From Rhodobacteraceae bacterium HLUCCO07 (GTDB taxonomy: Bacteria; Pseudomonadota; Alphaproteobacteria; Rhodobacterales; Rhodobacteraceae): a stretch of DNA of 64,000 nt. Location of the stretch: assembly GCA_001314705.1 (NCBI GenBank), contig LJSU01000019.1, positions 248,001 through 312,000 on the forward strand. Direction: 5' to 3'. Below the pieces are notes generated by a model. That model was given only the letters and a program-made list of their open reading frames with translations, was not told where the DNA came from and searched no databases. Shown in pieces: positions 47,005 to 56,552 of the stretch; within the stretch, counting starts at the first letter, position 1; the number at the start of each line of letters is the position of its first letter. The translations under genes were made by a program, and so were the position numbers.

Positions 47005-47040
47005 CCCTTTCGCCCTGCCTGTTAGCGCAGGGCGAAAGGG
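47005..47040 (-). promoter_or_regulatory. 13-bp hairpin in ribB leader
   Basis: CCCTTTCGCCCTG (47005-47017) is perfectly mirrored at 47028-47040; a C-G pair extends it. In the minus-strand RNA the 3' arm contains AAAGGG and runs into the GGGG of the ribB ribosome-binding site, ending 7 bases before the start codon. There is no T-run, so it looks like translational control rather than a terminator. The conserved FMN riboswitch elements are not visible. Confidence 0.65.
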
Positions 47041-47074
47041 TTGGCCAGAGCATCCGAACGTCACCCGGTGCCCA

Positions 47075-48046
47075 TTATCCGCGGAATTGCCAAAGCGCCG
47101 GGATGAAGCGATAGGCGTCGCCGTCGCGGATGACATGGCCTGTCCCGGGGAAGGGGAAGTGATAGCCCAGGATCGCGATGCCGTCGCTCGCCGCCATGTC
47201 GAGGATGGCGCGGCGGCTGGCCACGGTGGTTTCGGGGTCGGCGTCGATATCGTTATACCACTCAGGATGGGCAAAGTTGAGCCATCCATGGGTGAGCGCA
47301 TCGCCGACCGCGAGGAGTTGCTGGCCGTCTGATTCGATGCGCAGCGCCATGTGGCCGGGGGTGTGGCCGAAGCTGTTCATCACGGAAATGCCGGGCGCGA
47401 TCTCGTCTCCGTCCTTGACGAAATTCCATTCGACCCCGGCGACATTGATCGAATTGACCGCGCCAAGCACGAATTGCTGTTCGTCGGGGTCGACCTTGTT
47501 CACAAGGTCATCCTGGGTCCAGTAGGAATGTTCGGTCTCGCCGATGAAATAGGCGGCGTCGGGAAAGATCGCCTCGTCGAAATCGTCGCGGATGCCCCAG
47601 ATGTGATCGGGATGGGCGTGAGTGATGAAGACATGGGTGATCGAACCGGGGTCGATGCCCGCGGCTTCCATGTTTGCCATCAGCCGCCCGGTGGTGTCGA
47701 GAAAGCGCGAGCCGGACCCGACATCGACCAGCACCCTGGCGTCGCCCAGTTCGACGAGCAGGTGATTGGTATGGGCATATGTTTCTTCCGTGTCGAGGTA
47801 ATGGGTCTCGAGAAAGGCCGCCACCTCGCCCTCGGGCGCATTGACGCCAAGCCCTTCGGCGGGCTGACTGAAGAACCCATCCGACAGCACGGTCATCCGC
47901 GCCTCTCCGAGGGAAAAGTGAAAATGCCCCGGGTTGGACCCGGCTGGCGCGCCCAGACGGGCGCGCGCGGCGGCGGGCAGCGCAAAGGCGGGGGCGAGTG
48001 CCGCGAGCTTGAGCAGATCGCGGCGGTTGGGACGGATGAGTGTCAT
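47075..48046 (-). CDS. Tat-exported MBL-fold metallo-hydrolase
   Basis: 323 residues with a twin-arginine signal (RPNRRDLLKLAALAPAFAL, about 5-23) and a metallo-beta-lactamase fold: THAHPDH near 172-178, then His and Asp ligands in FGHTPGH and VGDALTH. It should be a periplasmic zinc or binuclear hydrolase; the substrate is unknown. The start is fixed by GGGAGG 8 bases before the ATG. It sits between ribE and ribB, where a flavin gene is normally expected to follow directly. Confidence 0.88.
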   Translation of the reverse strand: MTLIRPNRRDLLKLAALAPAFALPAAARARLGAPAGSNPGHFHFSLGEARMTVLSDGFFSQPAEGLGVNAPEGEVAAFLETHYLDTEETYAHTNHLLVELGDARVLVDVGSGSRFLDTTGRLMANMEAAGIDPGSITHVFITHAHPDHIWGIRDDFDEAIFPDAAYFIGETEHSYWTQDDLVNKVDPDEQQFVLGAVNSINVAGVEWNFVKDGDEIAPGISVMNSFGHTPGHMALRIESDGQQLLAVGDALTHGWLNFAHPEWYNDIDADPETTVASRRAILDMAASDGIAILGYHFPFPGTGHVIRDGDAYRFIPALWQFRG

Positions 48047-48155
48047 GGTTGCGGCCTCCCTTTTCATTGGGGGCCGAGTATGAAGCCTGAGACGGGCAAC
48101 GCAACAACAAATTGGAATGTGTTTTCCGAAGCAGTTCCCCGACGCCTGCGACCCG

Positions 48156-48743
48156 TCAGGCGAAATCGCGCAGCCGGGCGACGTAGCGCGCCAGCGTGTC
48201 GATTTCGAGGTTCACATGATCGCCCACCTTTGCCGCACCCCATGTCGTTGCGGTCTTGGTGTGGGGGATGAAATTGATCCCGAAGGTGCAGCCCTCGACC
48301 TCGTTCACGGTGAGCGACGTGCCGTTGAGCGCGACCGACCCTTTGGGCGCGATGAAGCGCGCCAGAGCCTCTGGCGCGTGAAACTGCACGCGGGTGCTGT
48401 CTCCTTCGTCCTCCAGCGCCACGATCTCGGCCACGCCGTCGACATGGCCCGAAACGATATGCCCGCCCAGTTCATCCCCGACCTTGAGCGCGCGTTCTAG
48501 ATTGATGCGATGCCCCTCGTCCCAGCCGTCAAGGTTGGTTTTCGAGACGGTTTCGGCGCTGATCTCGACCTCGAACCAATCCTCGCCGAGTGCGACCACG
48601 GTCAGGCACACGCCGTCACAGGCGATCGAGGCACCGATGTCGATCGTCGCGGTATCATAGCCTGTCGCGATGCGCGCGCGCAGGTCGCCACGTTGATCGA
48701 GCGCGCGGATTTTGCCGATGTCGGTCACGATGCCGGTGAACAT
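48156..48743 (-). CDS. ribE: riboflavin synthase alpha chain
   Basis: Last step: dismutation of two lumazines to riboflavin. The 195 residues begin MFTGIVTDIGKI and contain two lumazine-binding repeats (about 1-95 and 96-190), the second starting near GGHIVSGHVDGV. I chose the ATG complementing 48741-48743 because MFTGIV is the invariant start. On the other side of the gap the capsule genes begin in the opposite direction. Confidence 0.95.
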   Translation of the reverse strand: MFTGIVTDIGKIRALDQRGDLRARIATGYDTATIDIGASIACDGVCLTVVALGEDWFEVEISAETVSKTNLDGWDEGHRINLERALKVGDELGGHIVSGHVDGVAEIVALEDEGDSTRVQFHAPEALARFIAPKGSVALNGTSLTVNEVEGCTFGINFIPHTKTATTWGAAKVGDHVNLEIDTLARYVARLRDFA

Positions 48744-48891
48744 GATAAGCCCCCATTGCGTTTGAAAGTCACCTAGTGTGCAGAAGAGCGATGTGCAACA
48801 AATCCCTGTTCTTTCTGCCACCTGCGGGCCATATTTTGGCCAACCCCTGTTGCTAGGACGGAGCGGAACAATTCCAAGCCATGTGAGATCC

Positions 48892-50184
48892 ATGACCAAG
48901 ATCACGGGGCAAGACCGCGCCTTCCTGTTCCTGCAGGGCCCGCACGGGCCGTTCTTTCACCAGCTGGGCAAGATGCTGCGGCGGGCCGGGGCGGATGTCT
49001 GGCGCGTGGGGTTCAACGCGGGCGACCGCGCGTTCTGGTTCGATGCGGCGCGTTATATCCCCTATCGCGGCACGCAGGACGACTGGCCCGAGACCTTTGC
49101 CGGCCTCGTTCGCGACAAGGGCATCACCGATATCGTGCTTTATGGCGACGCGCGCCGTATCCACGCCGAGGCGGTGGTGCAGGCCCAAAAGATGGGGTTG
49201 GCCGTGCATGTCTTCGAGGAAGGCTACATCCGCCCCTACTGGGTGACCTATGAGCGTGGCGGCACCAACGGCAATTCCCGCCTGATGCAGATGAGCGTGG
49301 CCGAAATGCGCGCGGCGCTGGCCGAATCGGACATGGATGCCCCGCTGCCGCCTGCAAAGTGGGGCGACATGCGCCAGCATGTCTTTTACGGCGCGCTCTA
49401 CCACTTCTTCGTGATGTTCCGGAATCGCGATTACCACAATTTCCGGGCCCATCGCGACCTGCCCGTGAGCAAGGAATTCCAGCTCTATCTCAAGCGGCTG
49501 CTGTTGATGCCGGTGCAGGCGGCCGAGCGGTCGCTGGCGACGCTTCGCATCCGCTCGGGCGGGTTTCCCTATCATCTGGCGCTGTTGCAGCTCGAACATG
49601 ACTCCAGCTTTCAGGCCCATTCCCCGTTTTCGACAATGACCGAGTTTCTCGACGTGGTGATCCGCGGGTTTGCGGAAGGGGCGCCCGGGCATCATCACCT
49701 TGTCTTCAAGGCACACCCGCTCGAAAACGGCCGGGTCCCGCTGCGCCGCGAAATACGCCGGATGGCGCGGGCCCAGGGCGTGGAGGGGCGCGTTCACTAT
49801 GTACGCGGTGGCAAGCTTGCCCAGCTTCTGGTCGAGGCAAGGAGTGCCGTGACGGTGAATTCGACCGCCGCGCAGCAGGTGCTTTGGCGTGGCATTCCGA
49901 TCAAGGTGTTCGGCCGGGCGGTCTATGACAAGCCGGAATTCGTCTCGACCCAGCCCCTGCCCGCCTTCTTCGCCGGGGCCAGCCGCCCGGATCGCAAGGC
50001 CTATCATGATTACCGGCGCTATCTTCTCGAAACCAGCCAGGTGGCGGGGGGGTTCTACTCCGCGCGCGGGCGGCGGCAACTGATGCGCATGGTCGTGGAC
50101 ATGATGCTTGCCCCCGAGGATCCTTATGATGCCCTGCGCCTCGGGACCGCGGCGCCAAGGCAACAGTTGCGGCTGGTAAACTGA
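48892..50184 (+). CDS. kpsS: capsular polysaccharide export/biosynthesis protein KpsS-like
   Basis: 430 residues beginning MTKITGQDRAFLFLQGPHGPFFHQLGKML, with the KpsS/LipB signature FLQGPHGPFF near 12. A glycosyltransferase-like tail contains FKAHPLE and VNSTAAQQVLW. KpsS adds the first beta-Kdo to the phosphatidylglycerol anchor of group 2 capsules. First gene of a plus-strand block with a KpsD/Wza-like lipoprotein and kpsC. An earlier in-frame ATG (48778) would overlap the ribE promoter region and is not supported. Confidence 0.88.
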   Translation: MTKITGQDRAFLFLQGPHGPFFHQLGKMLRRAGADVWRVGFNAGDRAFWFDAARYIPYRGTQDDWPETFAGLVRDKGITDIVLYGDARRIHAEAVVQAQKMGLAVHVFEEGYIRPYWVTYERGGTNGNSRLMQMSVAEMRAALAESDMDAPLPPAKWGDMRQHVFYGALYHFFVMFRNRDYHNFRAHRDLPVSKEFQLYLKRLLLMPVQAAERSLATLRIRSGGFPYHLALLQLEHDSSFQAHSPFSTMTEFLDVVIRGFAEGAPGHHHLVFKAHPLENGRVPLRREIRRMARAQGVEGRVHYVRGGKLAQLLVEARSAVTVNSTAAQQVLWRGIPIKVFGRAVYDKPEFVSTQPLPAFFAGASRPDRKAYHDYRRYLLETSQVAGGFYSARGRRQLMRMVVDMMLAPEDPYDALRLGTAAPRQQLRLVN

Positions 50185-50297
50185 CGCATACAAGCCCTAG
50201 CGGTTTATTTTATCCAGCAGATCGGTTAGATTTGCCGCAATAACGACGCGCAAAGCGTTGACGACGAGGCAGAAAAACAGGTCGAGGAGACCGTGCA

Positions 50298-51443
50298 GTG
50301 AAACCCCATACATCCCGCTGGGCGCGGACCGTCGCCCTCATTGCTGCCCTTTCAGTGGTGGCATCCTGTGGCTTGCCGCGCGTGGGCCCCAACAAACGCG
50401 AGATTTTCGAGGGATCGGTACAACGGCAGGGCGATGCCTTTGTCGTGTCGGTGAATGATCGCGTCACGCGCGCCACGGGCGTCGTGCCTGCGCTCGGATT
50501 CTCGGAGGAATTCAAGAACGCCGGGGCCATTGGCTCGGACACGATTCAACCGGGTGACACGCTGGGCCTGACGATCTGGGAGAATGTCGATGACGGTCTG
50601 CTGGCCGGGGAGGCCGCGAACTCGACCATTCTCGAAGAGGTGCAGGTTGACGGTGCAGGGTTTGTCTTTGTCCCCTATGCGGGCCGGATCCGCGCGGCCG
50701 GCAACACACCCGAGGCAATCCGTGGCGTCATCACGCGCAAACTCGCCGACCAGACCCCGGACCCTCAGGTCGAGGTGCGCCGGGTGGCCGGCGACGGTTC
50801 GACCGTCAGCGTGGTGGGCGCGGTGGGTGGCCAGGGCGTCTTTGCCATCGAGCGTCCGACCCGAACGCTTTCGACCATGCTGGCACGCGCCGGCGGCATC
50901 ACCATCGAACCCGAGATCGCGCAGCTCACGGTGATCCGTGGCGACATGCGCTCGAAGATCTGGTTCCAGGATCTGTTCGAGCATCCCGATTTCGACATCG
51001 CACTGCGTGGCGGTGACCGGATTCTCGTGGAAGAGGACAGGCGGTCCTTTACCGCGCTCGGGGCAACCGGCTCGCAGAACCGTGTCACATTCGAGAGCCA
51101 GACACTCAGCGCGCTGGAGGCCATTGCACAGGTAGGCGGGCTGCTGACCGCGAGTTCGGACCCCACGGGCGTCTTCGTTTTCCGCAACGAGCCGGACGAG
51201 ATCGCCAACACGGTGCTGGACCGCGACGACCTGCAAGGTGCGCAACGCATGGTCTATGTTCTCGACCTGACCCAACCGAACGGCATGTTCCTTGCGCGTG
51301 ATTTCAGCATCCGCGACGGTGACACGCTTTACGTGACAGAGGCGCCGTTCACTCAATGGAACAAGGTGATCTCTGCCGTGACTGGCACGCTCGGCTCGGT
51401 AGGAACGGCAACCTCCGGTGTCGAAACACTAGGCGGTGACTGA
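50298..51443 (+). CDS. polysaccharide export outer-membrane lipoprotein (KpsD/Wza-like)
   Basis: 381 residues from a GTG start with GAGGAGA 8 bases upstream. Signal peptide plus lipobox VASC, so Cys24 is the predicted lipidated residue. The Poly_export domain (IQPGDTLGLTIWENVDDGLL, about 80-170) is followed by SLBB-type segments (VVGAVGGQGVFAIERPTRTL). It would form the outer-membrane channel for capsule export. The ABC exporter genes (kpsM, kpsT) are not nearby. Confidence 0.9.
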   Translation: MKPHTSRWARTVALIAALSVVASCGLPRVGPNKREIFEGSVQRQGDAFVVSVNDRVTRATGVVPALGFSEEFKNAGAIGSDTIQPGDTLGLTIWENVDDGLLAGEAANSTILEEVQVDGAGFVFVPYAGRIRAAGNTPEAIRGVITRKLADQTPDPQVEVRRVAGDGSTVSVVGAVGGQGVFAIERPTRTLSTMLARAGGITIEPEIAQLTVIRGDMRSKIWFQDLFEHPDFDIALRGGDRILVEEDRRSFTALGATGSQNRVTFESQTLSALEAIAQVGGLLTASSDPTGVFVFRNEPDEIANTVLDRDDLQGAQRMVYVLDLTQPNGMFLARDFSIRDGDTLYVTEAPFTQWNKVISAVTGTLGSVGTATSGVETLGGD

Positions 51444-51446
51444 CCC

Positions 51447-53453
51447 TTGCCGGAGTTCGAAACGGACAAGGCCGCCGGAGCACCCAAGCCCCGGCGGCTT
51501 TTCTATTACAATGCCGGGTTCCTGCGCCAGCGGCAGGTGCGACGCATCATTTCACTTGCAGGCTATGAGCTGAGGCTCGGCAAACCGGGGGCCGAGGACC
51601 TGATCGCTGTCTGGGGGCGTTCGCCCTATGCCGCGCGCGGCGAGGCGGTGGCACGCGCGACAGGCGCGGGGCTCATGCGGATCGAGGACGCGTTCCTGCG
51701 TTCGCTGTTTCCGGGGCGGGCCGGCGAAGCGCCGCTCGGATTGATGATCGACAGCAGGGGCGGCGTGCATTTCGACGCCTCGATCCCGTCGGATATCGAA
51801 AACCTGCTGGCCAACCATCCACTCGACGATACGGCACTTCTCGACCGCGCCCGCGGCGCGATGGCCCGCCTGCAAGAGGCCCATCTGAGCAAGTATTTCG
51901 CCTTTGATCCCGATATGCCGCCGCCCGACCCGGGCTATGTCCTGGTGATCGACCAGACCCGCGGCGACGCCAGCGTCACCCATGGGCAGGCCGACGCGAA
52001 TACCTTTCGCGAGATGCTCTATTACGCACAAGAGGACAACCCGGGGGCACGGATCCTGATCAAGACCCACCCCGAAACCGAACAGGGGTTTCGCAAGGGG
52101 TATTTCGGCCCCGAGGACACCAGCGGGCGGGTGACGCTTTTCACCGGGGCAGTCAGCCCCTGGGCGCTCTTCGAGGGGGCGATCGCGGTCTACACCGTAT
52201 CAAGCCAGATGGGGTTCGAAGCGATGCTGGCGGGGCACAGGCCGGCGGTCTTTGGCCAGCCGTTCTATGCCGGCTGGGGGTTGAGCGATGACCGCAACCC
52301 GCACCCCCTGCCCCGGCGCGGACGCAACCTCACGCGGGCACAGCTTTTCGCGGCGGCGATGATCCTGCATCCGACATGGTATGATCCCTGCACCGACCGG
52401 CTGTGCGAACTTGAAGAGGCAATCGCCAGCGCCGAGGCCCGGGCCCGAGAGTGGCGCGAGGATCGCCACGGCTGGGCGGGTGAGGGCATACGCCTGTGGA
52501 AGCGGCGGCCGTTTCAACGGTTTTTCGGACGACACAAGGCGATGGTGTTCCGCGCGAAACCCGGCGACGGGCGGCGGCGCATGGTCTGGGGCAGCGCGGG
52601 CAAAGCCGGTGACGTGGTCCGGGTCGAAGACGGTTTCCTGCGCTCGAAGGGCCTCGGGGCCGAGTTGATCCCGCCGCTTTCTCTCGTCTGCGACGATCTT
52701 GGGGTCTATTACGACCCGACGCGGGAAAGCCGCCTTGAGCGGTTGATCGCGGAGCGCGCGCAGCTTCGCCCCGATCAGGAGGATCGCGCAAGGCGGCTCA
52801 TTGCGCGACTCGTGTCGGAGCGGGTCAACAAGTATAACCTGGGTGGCGGCGCCCCGGTGCTGCCCAAGGGGCATCGCATCCTCGTGCCCGGGCAGGTCGA
52901 GGATGACGCCTCGATCCGGCTCGGTGCGGGCGAGATCAGCACCAACCTCGCCCTTTTGCAGGTCGCGCGCGCCGCCAATCCGCAAGCGGTGATCGTTTAC
53001 AAGCCGCATCCCGATGTCGAGGCCGGTCTGCGCGACGGTGTGATCAATGCGAACGAGTTGGCCGATATGGTGCTGGAGCAGTCCGACCCTCTGGCTCTTC
53101 TGGACGAGGTCGACGAGGTCTGGACCATGACCTCGCTTCTCGGATTCGAGGCGCTGTTGCGCGGGATCAGCGTAACGGTAACCGGGGCACCCTTCTATGC
53201 GGGCTGGGGGCTGACACGCGACCGGGGCGATGTCCCGCAGCGGCGCACGGCACGCCCGGCGCTCGAGGGGTTGGTGCATGCCGCCCTGATCGATTACCCA
53301 CGCTATTTCGATCCGGTGAGTGGCCTGCCCTGCCCTGTCGAAACCGCGGTGGAACGGCTGGCCGCGGGCGAGATTCCGCATCCCGGACCGGCAAACCGGT
53401 TGCTGTCCAAGTTGCAGGGGGTTTTCGCCGGGTTCGCGCCGCTCTGGCGGTAA
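51447..53453 (+). CDS. kpsC: capsular polysaccharide biosynthesis protein KpsC (dual Kdo transferase)
   Basis: 668 residues with two tandem related domains: the first about 20-330, the second about 355-640. The repeat is plain: GFEAMLAGHRP ... PFYAGWGLSDDR and GFEALLRGISV ... PFYAGWGLTRDR, each followed by a YDP/FDP segment. KpsC extends the poly-Kdo linker of group 2 capsules with its two transferase domains. The start appears to be TTG at 51447, 3 bases after the previous stop. It ends 17 bases from the ribD end. Confidence 0.9.
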   Translation: MPEFETDKAAGAPKPRRLFYYNAGFLRQRQVRRIISLAGYELRLGKPGAEDLIAVWGRSPYAARGEAVARATGAGLMRIEDAFLRSLFPGRAGEAPLGLMIDSRGGVHFDASIPSDIENLLANHPLDDTALLDRARGAMARLQEAHLSKYFAFDPDMPPPDPGYVLVIDQTRGDASVTHGQADANTFREMLYYAQEDNPGARILIKTHPETEQGFRKGYFGPEDTSGRVTLFTGAVSPWALFEGAIAVYTVSSQMGFEAMLAGHRPAVFGQPFYAGWGLSDDRNPHPLPRRGRNLTRAQLFAAAMILHPTWYDPCTDRLCELEEAIASAEARAREWREDRHGWAGEGIRLWKRRPFQRFFGRHKAMVFRAKPGDGRRRMVWGSAGKAGDVVRVEDGFLRSKGLGAELIPPLSLVCDDLGVYYDPTRESRLERLIAERAQLRPDQEDRARRLIARLVSERVNKYNLGGGAPVLPKGHRILVPGQVEDDASIRLGAGEISTNLALLQVARAANPQAVIVYKPHPDVEAGLRDGVINANELADMVLEQSDPLALLDEVDEVWTMTSLLGFEALLRGISVTVTGAPFYAGWGLTRDRGDVPQRRTARPALEGLVHAALIDYPRYFDPVSGLPCPVETAVERLAAGEIPHPGPANRLLSKLQGVFAGFAPLWR

Positions 53454-53470
53454 GTGCCTGTGCTCTTCGA

Positions 53471-54565
53471 TCAGGCGCGGCGCCAGCGGTGCAGGATATC
53501 GGCACCGACGGCGCGGACCTCGACCCGTTCAAAGCGCGGTGCCTCGTCCAGCCGGGCCAGCCCCATCGCCCCGATCGAGGGCAGACCTTCGGCGCCGATG
53601 GCCATGCCGGCAGAGAAGATCACAAGCTCGTCCACCAGGTCCGCCGCCAGAAGCGAAGCGGCAAGTGCCCCGCCGCCCTCGCACAGCACCCGGGTCAGAC
53701 CCTCCGCCCCGAGTGCGTGCAAAACCGATCCGATATCGAGCTGCCGGCCCGACAGATTACAGGCGATCAGCTTCGCGCCGATCCCTTCCCATGCCTCGTG
53801 CAGGGCCGGATCGGCATCCGTTCCATGGGCCAGCCACAGCGGCGCGTCCGGCGCGGTCATCGCAAGCCGGCTCATCAGCGGCAGGTCGAGACGGCGAGAG
53901 ACCACGACGCGCACCGGCTGATGCGTGGTGCCGATCTTGCGCACGGTCAGCGATGGATCGTCGGCCCGCGCGGTGCCGCCGCCGACCATGACCGCATCGT
54001 GCCGCGCGCGCATCGCGTGCACCGCGCGCCGCGCCTCGGGGCCGGTGATCCATTGGCTTTCACCCGTTGCGGTGGCGATGCGGCCATCGAGGCTCGACGC
54101 GAGCTTGAGCGTCACGAAAGGCCGGCCCTGTTCGGTACGCAGGAAGAAGCCGGCATGGTCGTGCGCGGCCTCGTCTGCCATGACGCCAGTCGTCACCGAC
54201 ACGCCTGCCGCGCGCAGCATCGCGAAGCCGTGCCCCGCGACACGCGGGTCACTGTCTTGCAGCGGCGCCACGACGCGGGCGATCCCGGCATTGATCAGCG
54301 TCTCGGAACAGGGCGGTGTCTGGCCGTGATGCGCACAAGGTTCGAGCGAAACATAGGCCGTTGCCCCGCGCGCCGCCGCGCCCGCCTGCGCCAGCGCCTG
54401 TGGCTCGGCATGTGGTCGTCCGCCCGGCGCGGTCCAGCCGCGCCCGACGATCCGGCCCTCGCGCACGATGACGCAGCCCACCGCCGGGTTGGGCCATGTC
54501 CGGCCCTGCCCACGCCGTCCGAGCGCCAGGGCCAGCGCCATGAAGCGTTTGTCAGTGTCGTTCAC
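53471..54565 (-). CDS. ribD: bifunctional deaminase/reductase RibD
   Basis: Carries out deamination and reduction steps after GTP opening in riboflavin synthesis. The 364 residues have an N-terminal zinc deaminase (HAEPQAL near 50 and [11 protein letters not shown] near 75-85) and a C-terminal reductase of the DHFR-like type ([13 protein letters not shown], about 150 onward). It overlaps nrdR by 4 bases. It is separated from ribE by the capsule block, about 4.7 kb on the other strand. Confidence 0.95.
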   Translation of the reverse strand: MNDTDKRFMALALALGRRGQGRTWPNPAVGCVIVREGRIVGRGWTAPGGRPHAEPQALAQAGAAARGATAYVSLEPCAHHGQTPPCSETLINAGIARVVAPLQDSDPRVAGHGFAMLRAAGVSVTTGVMADEAAHDHAGFFLRTEQGRPFVTLKLASSLDGRIATATGESQWITGPEARRAVHAMRARHDAVMVGGGTARADDPSLTVRKIGTTHQPVRVVVSRRLDLPLMSRLAMTAPDAPLWLAHGTDADPALHEAWEGIGAKLIACNLSGRQLDIGSVLHALGAEGLTRVLCEGGGALAASLLAADLVDELVIFSAGMAIGAEGLPSIGAMGLARLDEAPRFERVEVRAVGADILHRWRRA

Positions 54566-55029
54566 TCTTCCGGTTTCACCTCCGGGCGCAACTCGCTGAC
54601 GAACTTGTCGAAGTCGTCGGCCGCCTGGAAATTCTTGTAAACGCTGGCAAAGCGCACATAGGCCACCGTGTCGATCCGGGCCAGCGTTTCCATCACGATC
54701 TCGCCGATCACCTTTGACGGAATATCGGTCTCGCCCATGCTTTCGAGCCGCCGCACGATACCCGAAATCATCTGGTCGATGCGCTCGGGGTCAACGGGGC
54801 GTTTCTGCATCGAGATGCGGATCGAGCGTTCCAGCTTCTCGCGGTCGAAATCCTCGCGCCGGCCATTTGACTTGATCACCACGAGATCGCGCAGCTGCAC
54901 CCGCTCGTAGGTGGTAAAACGACCGCCACAGGCCGGGCAGAAGCGGCGCCGGCGAATCGATACATGATCTTCCGCCGGTCGCGAATCCTTGACCTGTGTA
55001 TCAATGTTCCCACAAAACGGGCAGCGCAT
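54562..55029 (-). CDS. nrdR: transcriptional repressor NrdR
   Basis: Nucleotide-sensing repressor of ribonucleotide reductase genes. The 155 residues have an N-terminal zinc ribbon (MRCPFCGN then [12 protein letters not shown]) and an ATP-cone domain ([18 protein letters not shown]). It is upstream of and overlapping ribD, the standard nrdR-ribD order. A TATAGT hexamer lies about 70 bases upstream, but I do not see a clear -35. Confidence 0.95.
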   Translation of the reverse strand: MRCPFCGNIDTQVKDSRPAEDHVSIRRRRFCPACGGRFTTYERVQLRDLVVIKSNGRREDFDREKLERSIRISMQKRPVDPERIDQMISGIVRRLESMGETDIPSKVIGEIVMETLARIDTVAYVRFASVYKNFQAADDFDKFVSELRPEVKPEE

Positions 55030-55188
55030 CGCCCTTCCCCTTCACTCTTGTCTCGGCCCCGGTCTGGGGTTCGCGCCCCAGTTATCCACAGGCACTATAG
55101 GGGAGCCTCAAGCTTTTGGGTAGAGGGCAATTGTCGCCCCAAGATGCGGGCATTCAGTTTGTTGCCCCCTTGCGTCCATTCGCACGGA

Positions 55189-55602
55189 TCACGGTGTGAA
55201 ACAGGCCGCAACGCTACGCAGATGTGGTCGGTCACGATGTTCGAAAAGATAGATCCCCTGCCACGTGCCCAACACCGGCCGCCCCTGTGAAACGGGGATC
55301 GAAAGCGAAACCGGCATCATCGCGGCCTTGATATGGGCGGGCATGTCGTCGGGGCCTTCTTGGGTGTGGACGAGATAGGCCATCGCGGGATCGGTCGTGG
55401 GCGGCACGAGACGCTGGAAATAGGCGCGAAGGTCGGATTGCACATCCGGGTCGGCGTTTTCCTGGATGAGCAGCGAACAGGAGGTGTGGCGCACGAAAAG
55501 CGTGAGAAGACCGTCGCCCCGCCCCGCGGTCCAGCCGGTGACTTCGCGGGTGAACTCGTAAAGGCCCTGGCCGCGGGTTGAAATCTCGAACTCGGTCTGC
55601 AT
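55189..55602 (-). CDS. yjbQ: YjbQ/UPF0047 family protein
   Basis: 137 residues starting MQTEFEISTRGQG, with the conserved segments FVRHTSCSLLIQENADPDV, DPAMAYLVHT and GTWQGIYLFEHRD. E. coli YjbQ can make thiamine phosphate in vitro and is annotated as a secondary thiamine-phosphate synthase; the physiological role is unclear. It is the 3' member of the ubi cluster, 40 bases after ubiV. Confidence 0.92.
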   Translation of the reverse strand: MQTEFEISTRGQGLYEFTREVTGWTAGRGDGLLTLFVRHTSCSLLIQENADPDVQSDLRAYFQRLVPPTTDPAMAYLVHTQEGPDDMPAHIKAAMMPVSLSIPVSQGRPVLGTWQGIYLFEHRDRPHLRSVAACFTP

Positions 55603-55642
55603 GGGGGTTTGTAACCCGGCTGCGGGGCATCTGCCAATGCCG

Positions 55643-56548
55643 TCAGGACGCCCGCGCAATGCGCCGATATCCTGCCTCGCCCAGCCAGAACCCGTTGGAG
55701 AAGGTCGCATCCATCTGCATCGCATCGAGCCGCGCCGCCGCCTCTTGCCCGTCGATGCGAGCGGCGGCGAGTTCGGCAAAGACCTTGGCCACGGCGACCA
55801 TGTCCTGACGCTGCGGGACAAGCCGCAATGCGCTGACCCCCATCGCCCGCATGTCAGGCACATGCGCGGCGAGGTTGACCTAAGAGCGCGACAGGGTCTG
55901 GATGCCGTTGACCACGAGGAACGGATCGCCATCCATCGTGGCAAGCGGCATCCCGTCGGGGTCCTCTTCGCAGACGAACTGGCAATTGTCCTTGGTGCGG
56001 CCATGGGCGCGGGCGTGATAGCAGCGCGCCGACACGGCCAGCGAGGCGCGGCCAAAGACCTGCACCTCGATGCCCAGCCCGGCCGCGCGCGCGGCCTCAG
56101 CCATCACCGCGACGCCCGCGCGGGGCAGCTCGGGCGGCAGGCTGACATGGGTGGCGCCCTGCGCGGCAAGGAAGCGCATGGTTTCTTCGTTATAGACATT
56201 CATCATCGGCCCGACACGATGCGGCCGACCGGCCAGCGCGCGCAAGGCGGCGGCGTTGTTGGCCTCGACCATCCGGCCGTCGCCAACCGCGCAGAGATCG
56301 TCGGTCGCCTTGCGCTCGCGCTTGAGCAGGATTTCGGCCAGCGAGGACCAGATCACGCGCTTGCCGCCCGACTCCAGCCGCTCGGCAATCTCGGGCAGGT
56401 CGGCCTCGAAGAAGGGCGCGCGTTTGGAACAGATCAATTCGCCCAGAATGACGGTATCGACCGGAGCCTCGTCGGCAATGCGGGCATAGAAATCGCGTCG
56501 CGCGTCGCGCGACCAGTGATAGGGGATCGGGGCCAGCGTCAGGTCCAT
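55643..56548 (-). pseudogene. ubiV: ubiV interrupted by one in-frame amber codon
   Basis: UbiV partners UbiU in oxygen-independent hydroxylation during ubiquinone synthesis. The frame starts MDLTLAPIPY and has the four iron-sulfur cysteines Cys40, Cys176, Cys189 and Cys193, spaced as in E. coli UbiV. After NGIQTLSRS a TAG (complement 55880-55882) replaces codon 223; the same frame then continues with VNLAAHVPDMRAMGV to a normal end at 55643, 301 residues in all. One base change from a Tyr codon would explain it. Either a recent nonsense mutation, an assembly error, or readthrough; no frameshift is present. Confidence 0.88.
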
Positions 56549-56552
56549 GATG

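Noticed and set aside
46998-47074. FMN riboswitch upstream of ribB
   Set aside because: The gap is only 77 bases and lacks the conserved multi-stem RFN elements; only one perfect hairpin is present.
48827-48841. GGCCA-N5-TGGCC upstream of kpsS as an operator
   Set aside because: Only 5-bp arms in GC-rich DNA and no second site; too weak to list as a regulatory feature.
51447-53453. Internal duplication in kpsC as an assembly artefact
   Set aside because: The two halves are related but clearly diverged at base and residue level, and KpsC is known to have two tandem transferase domains.
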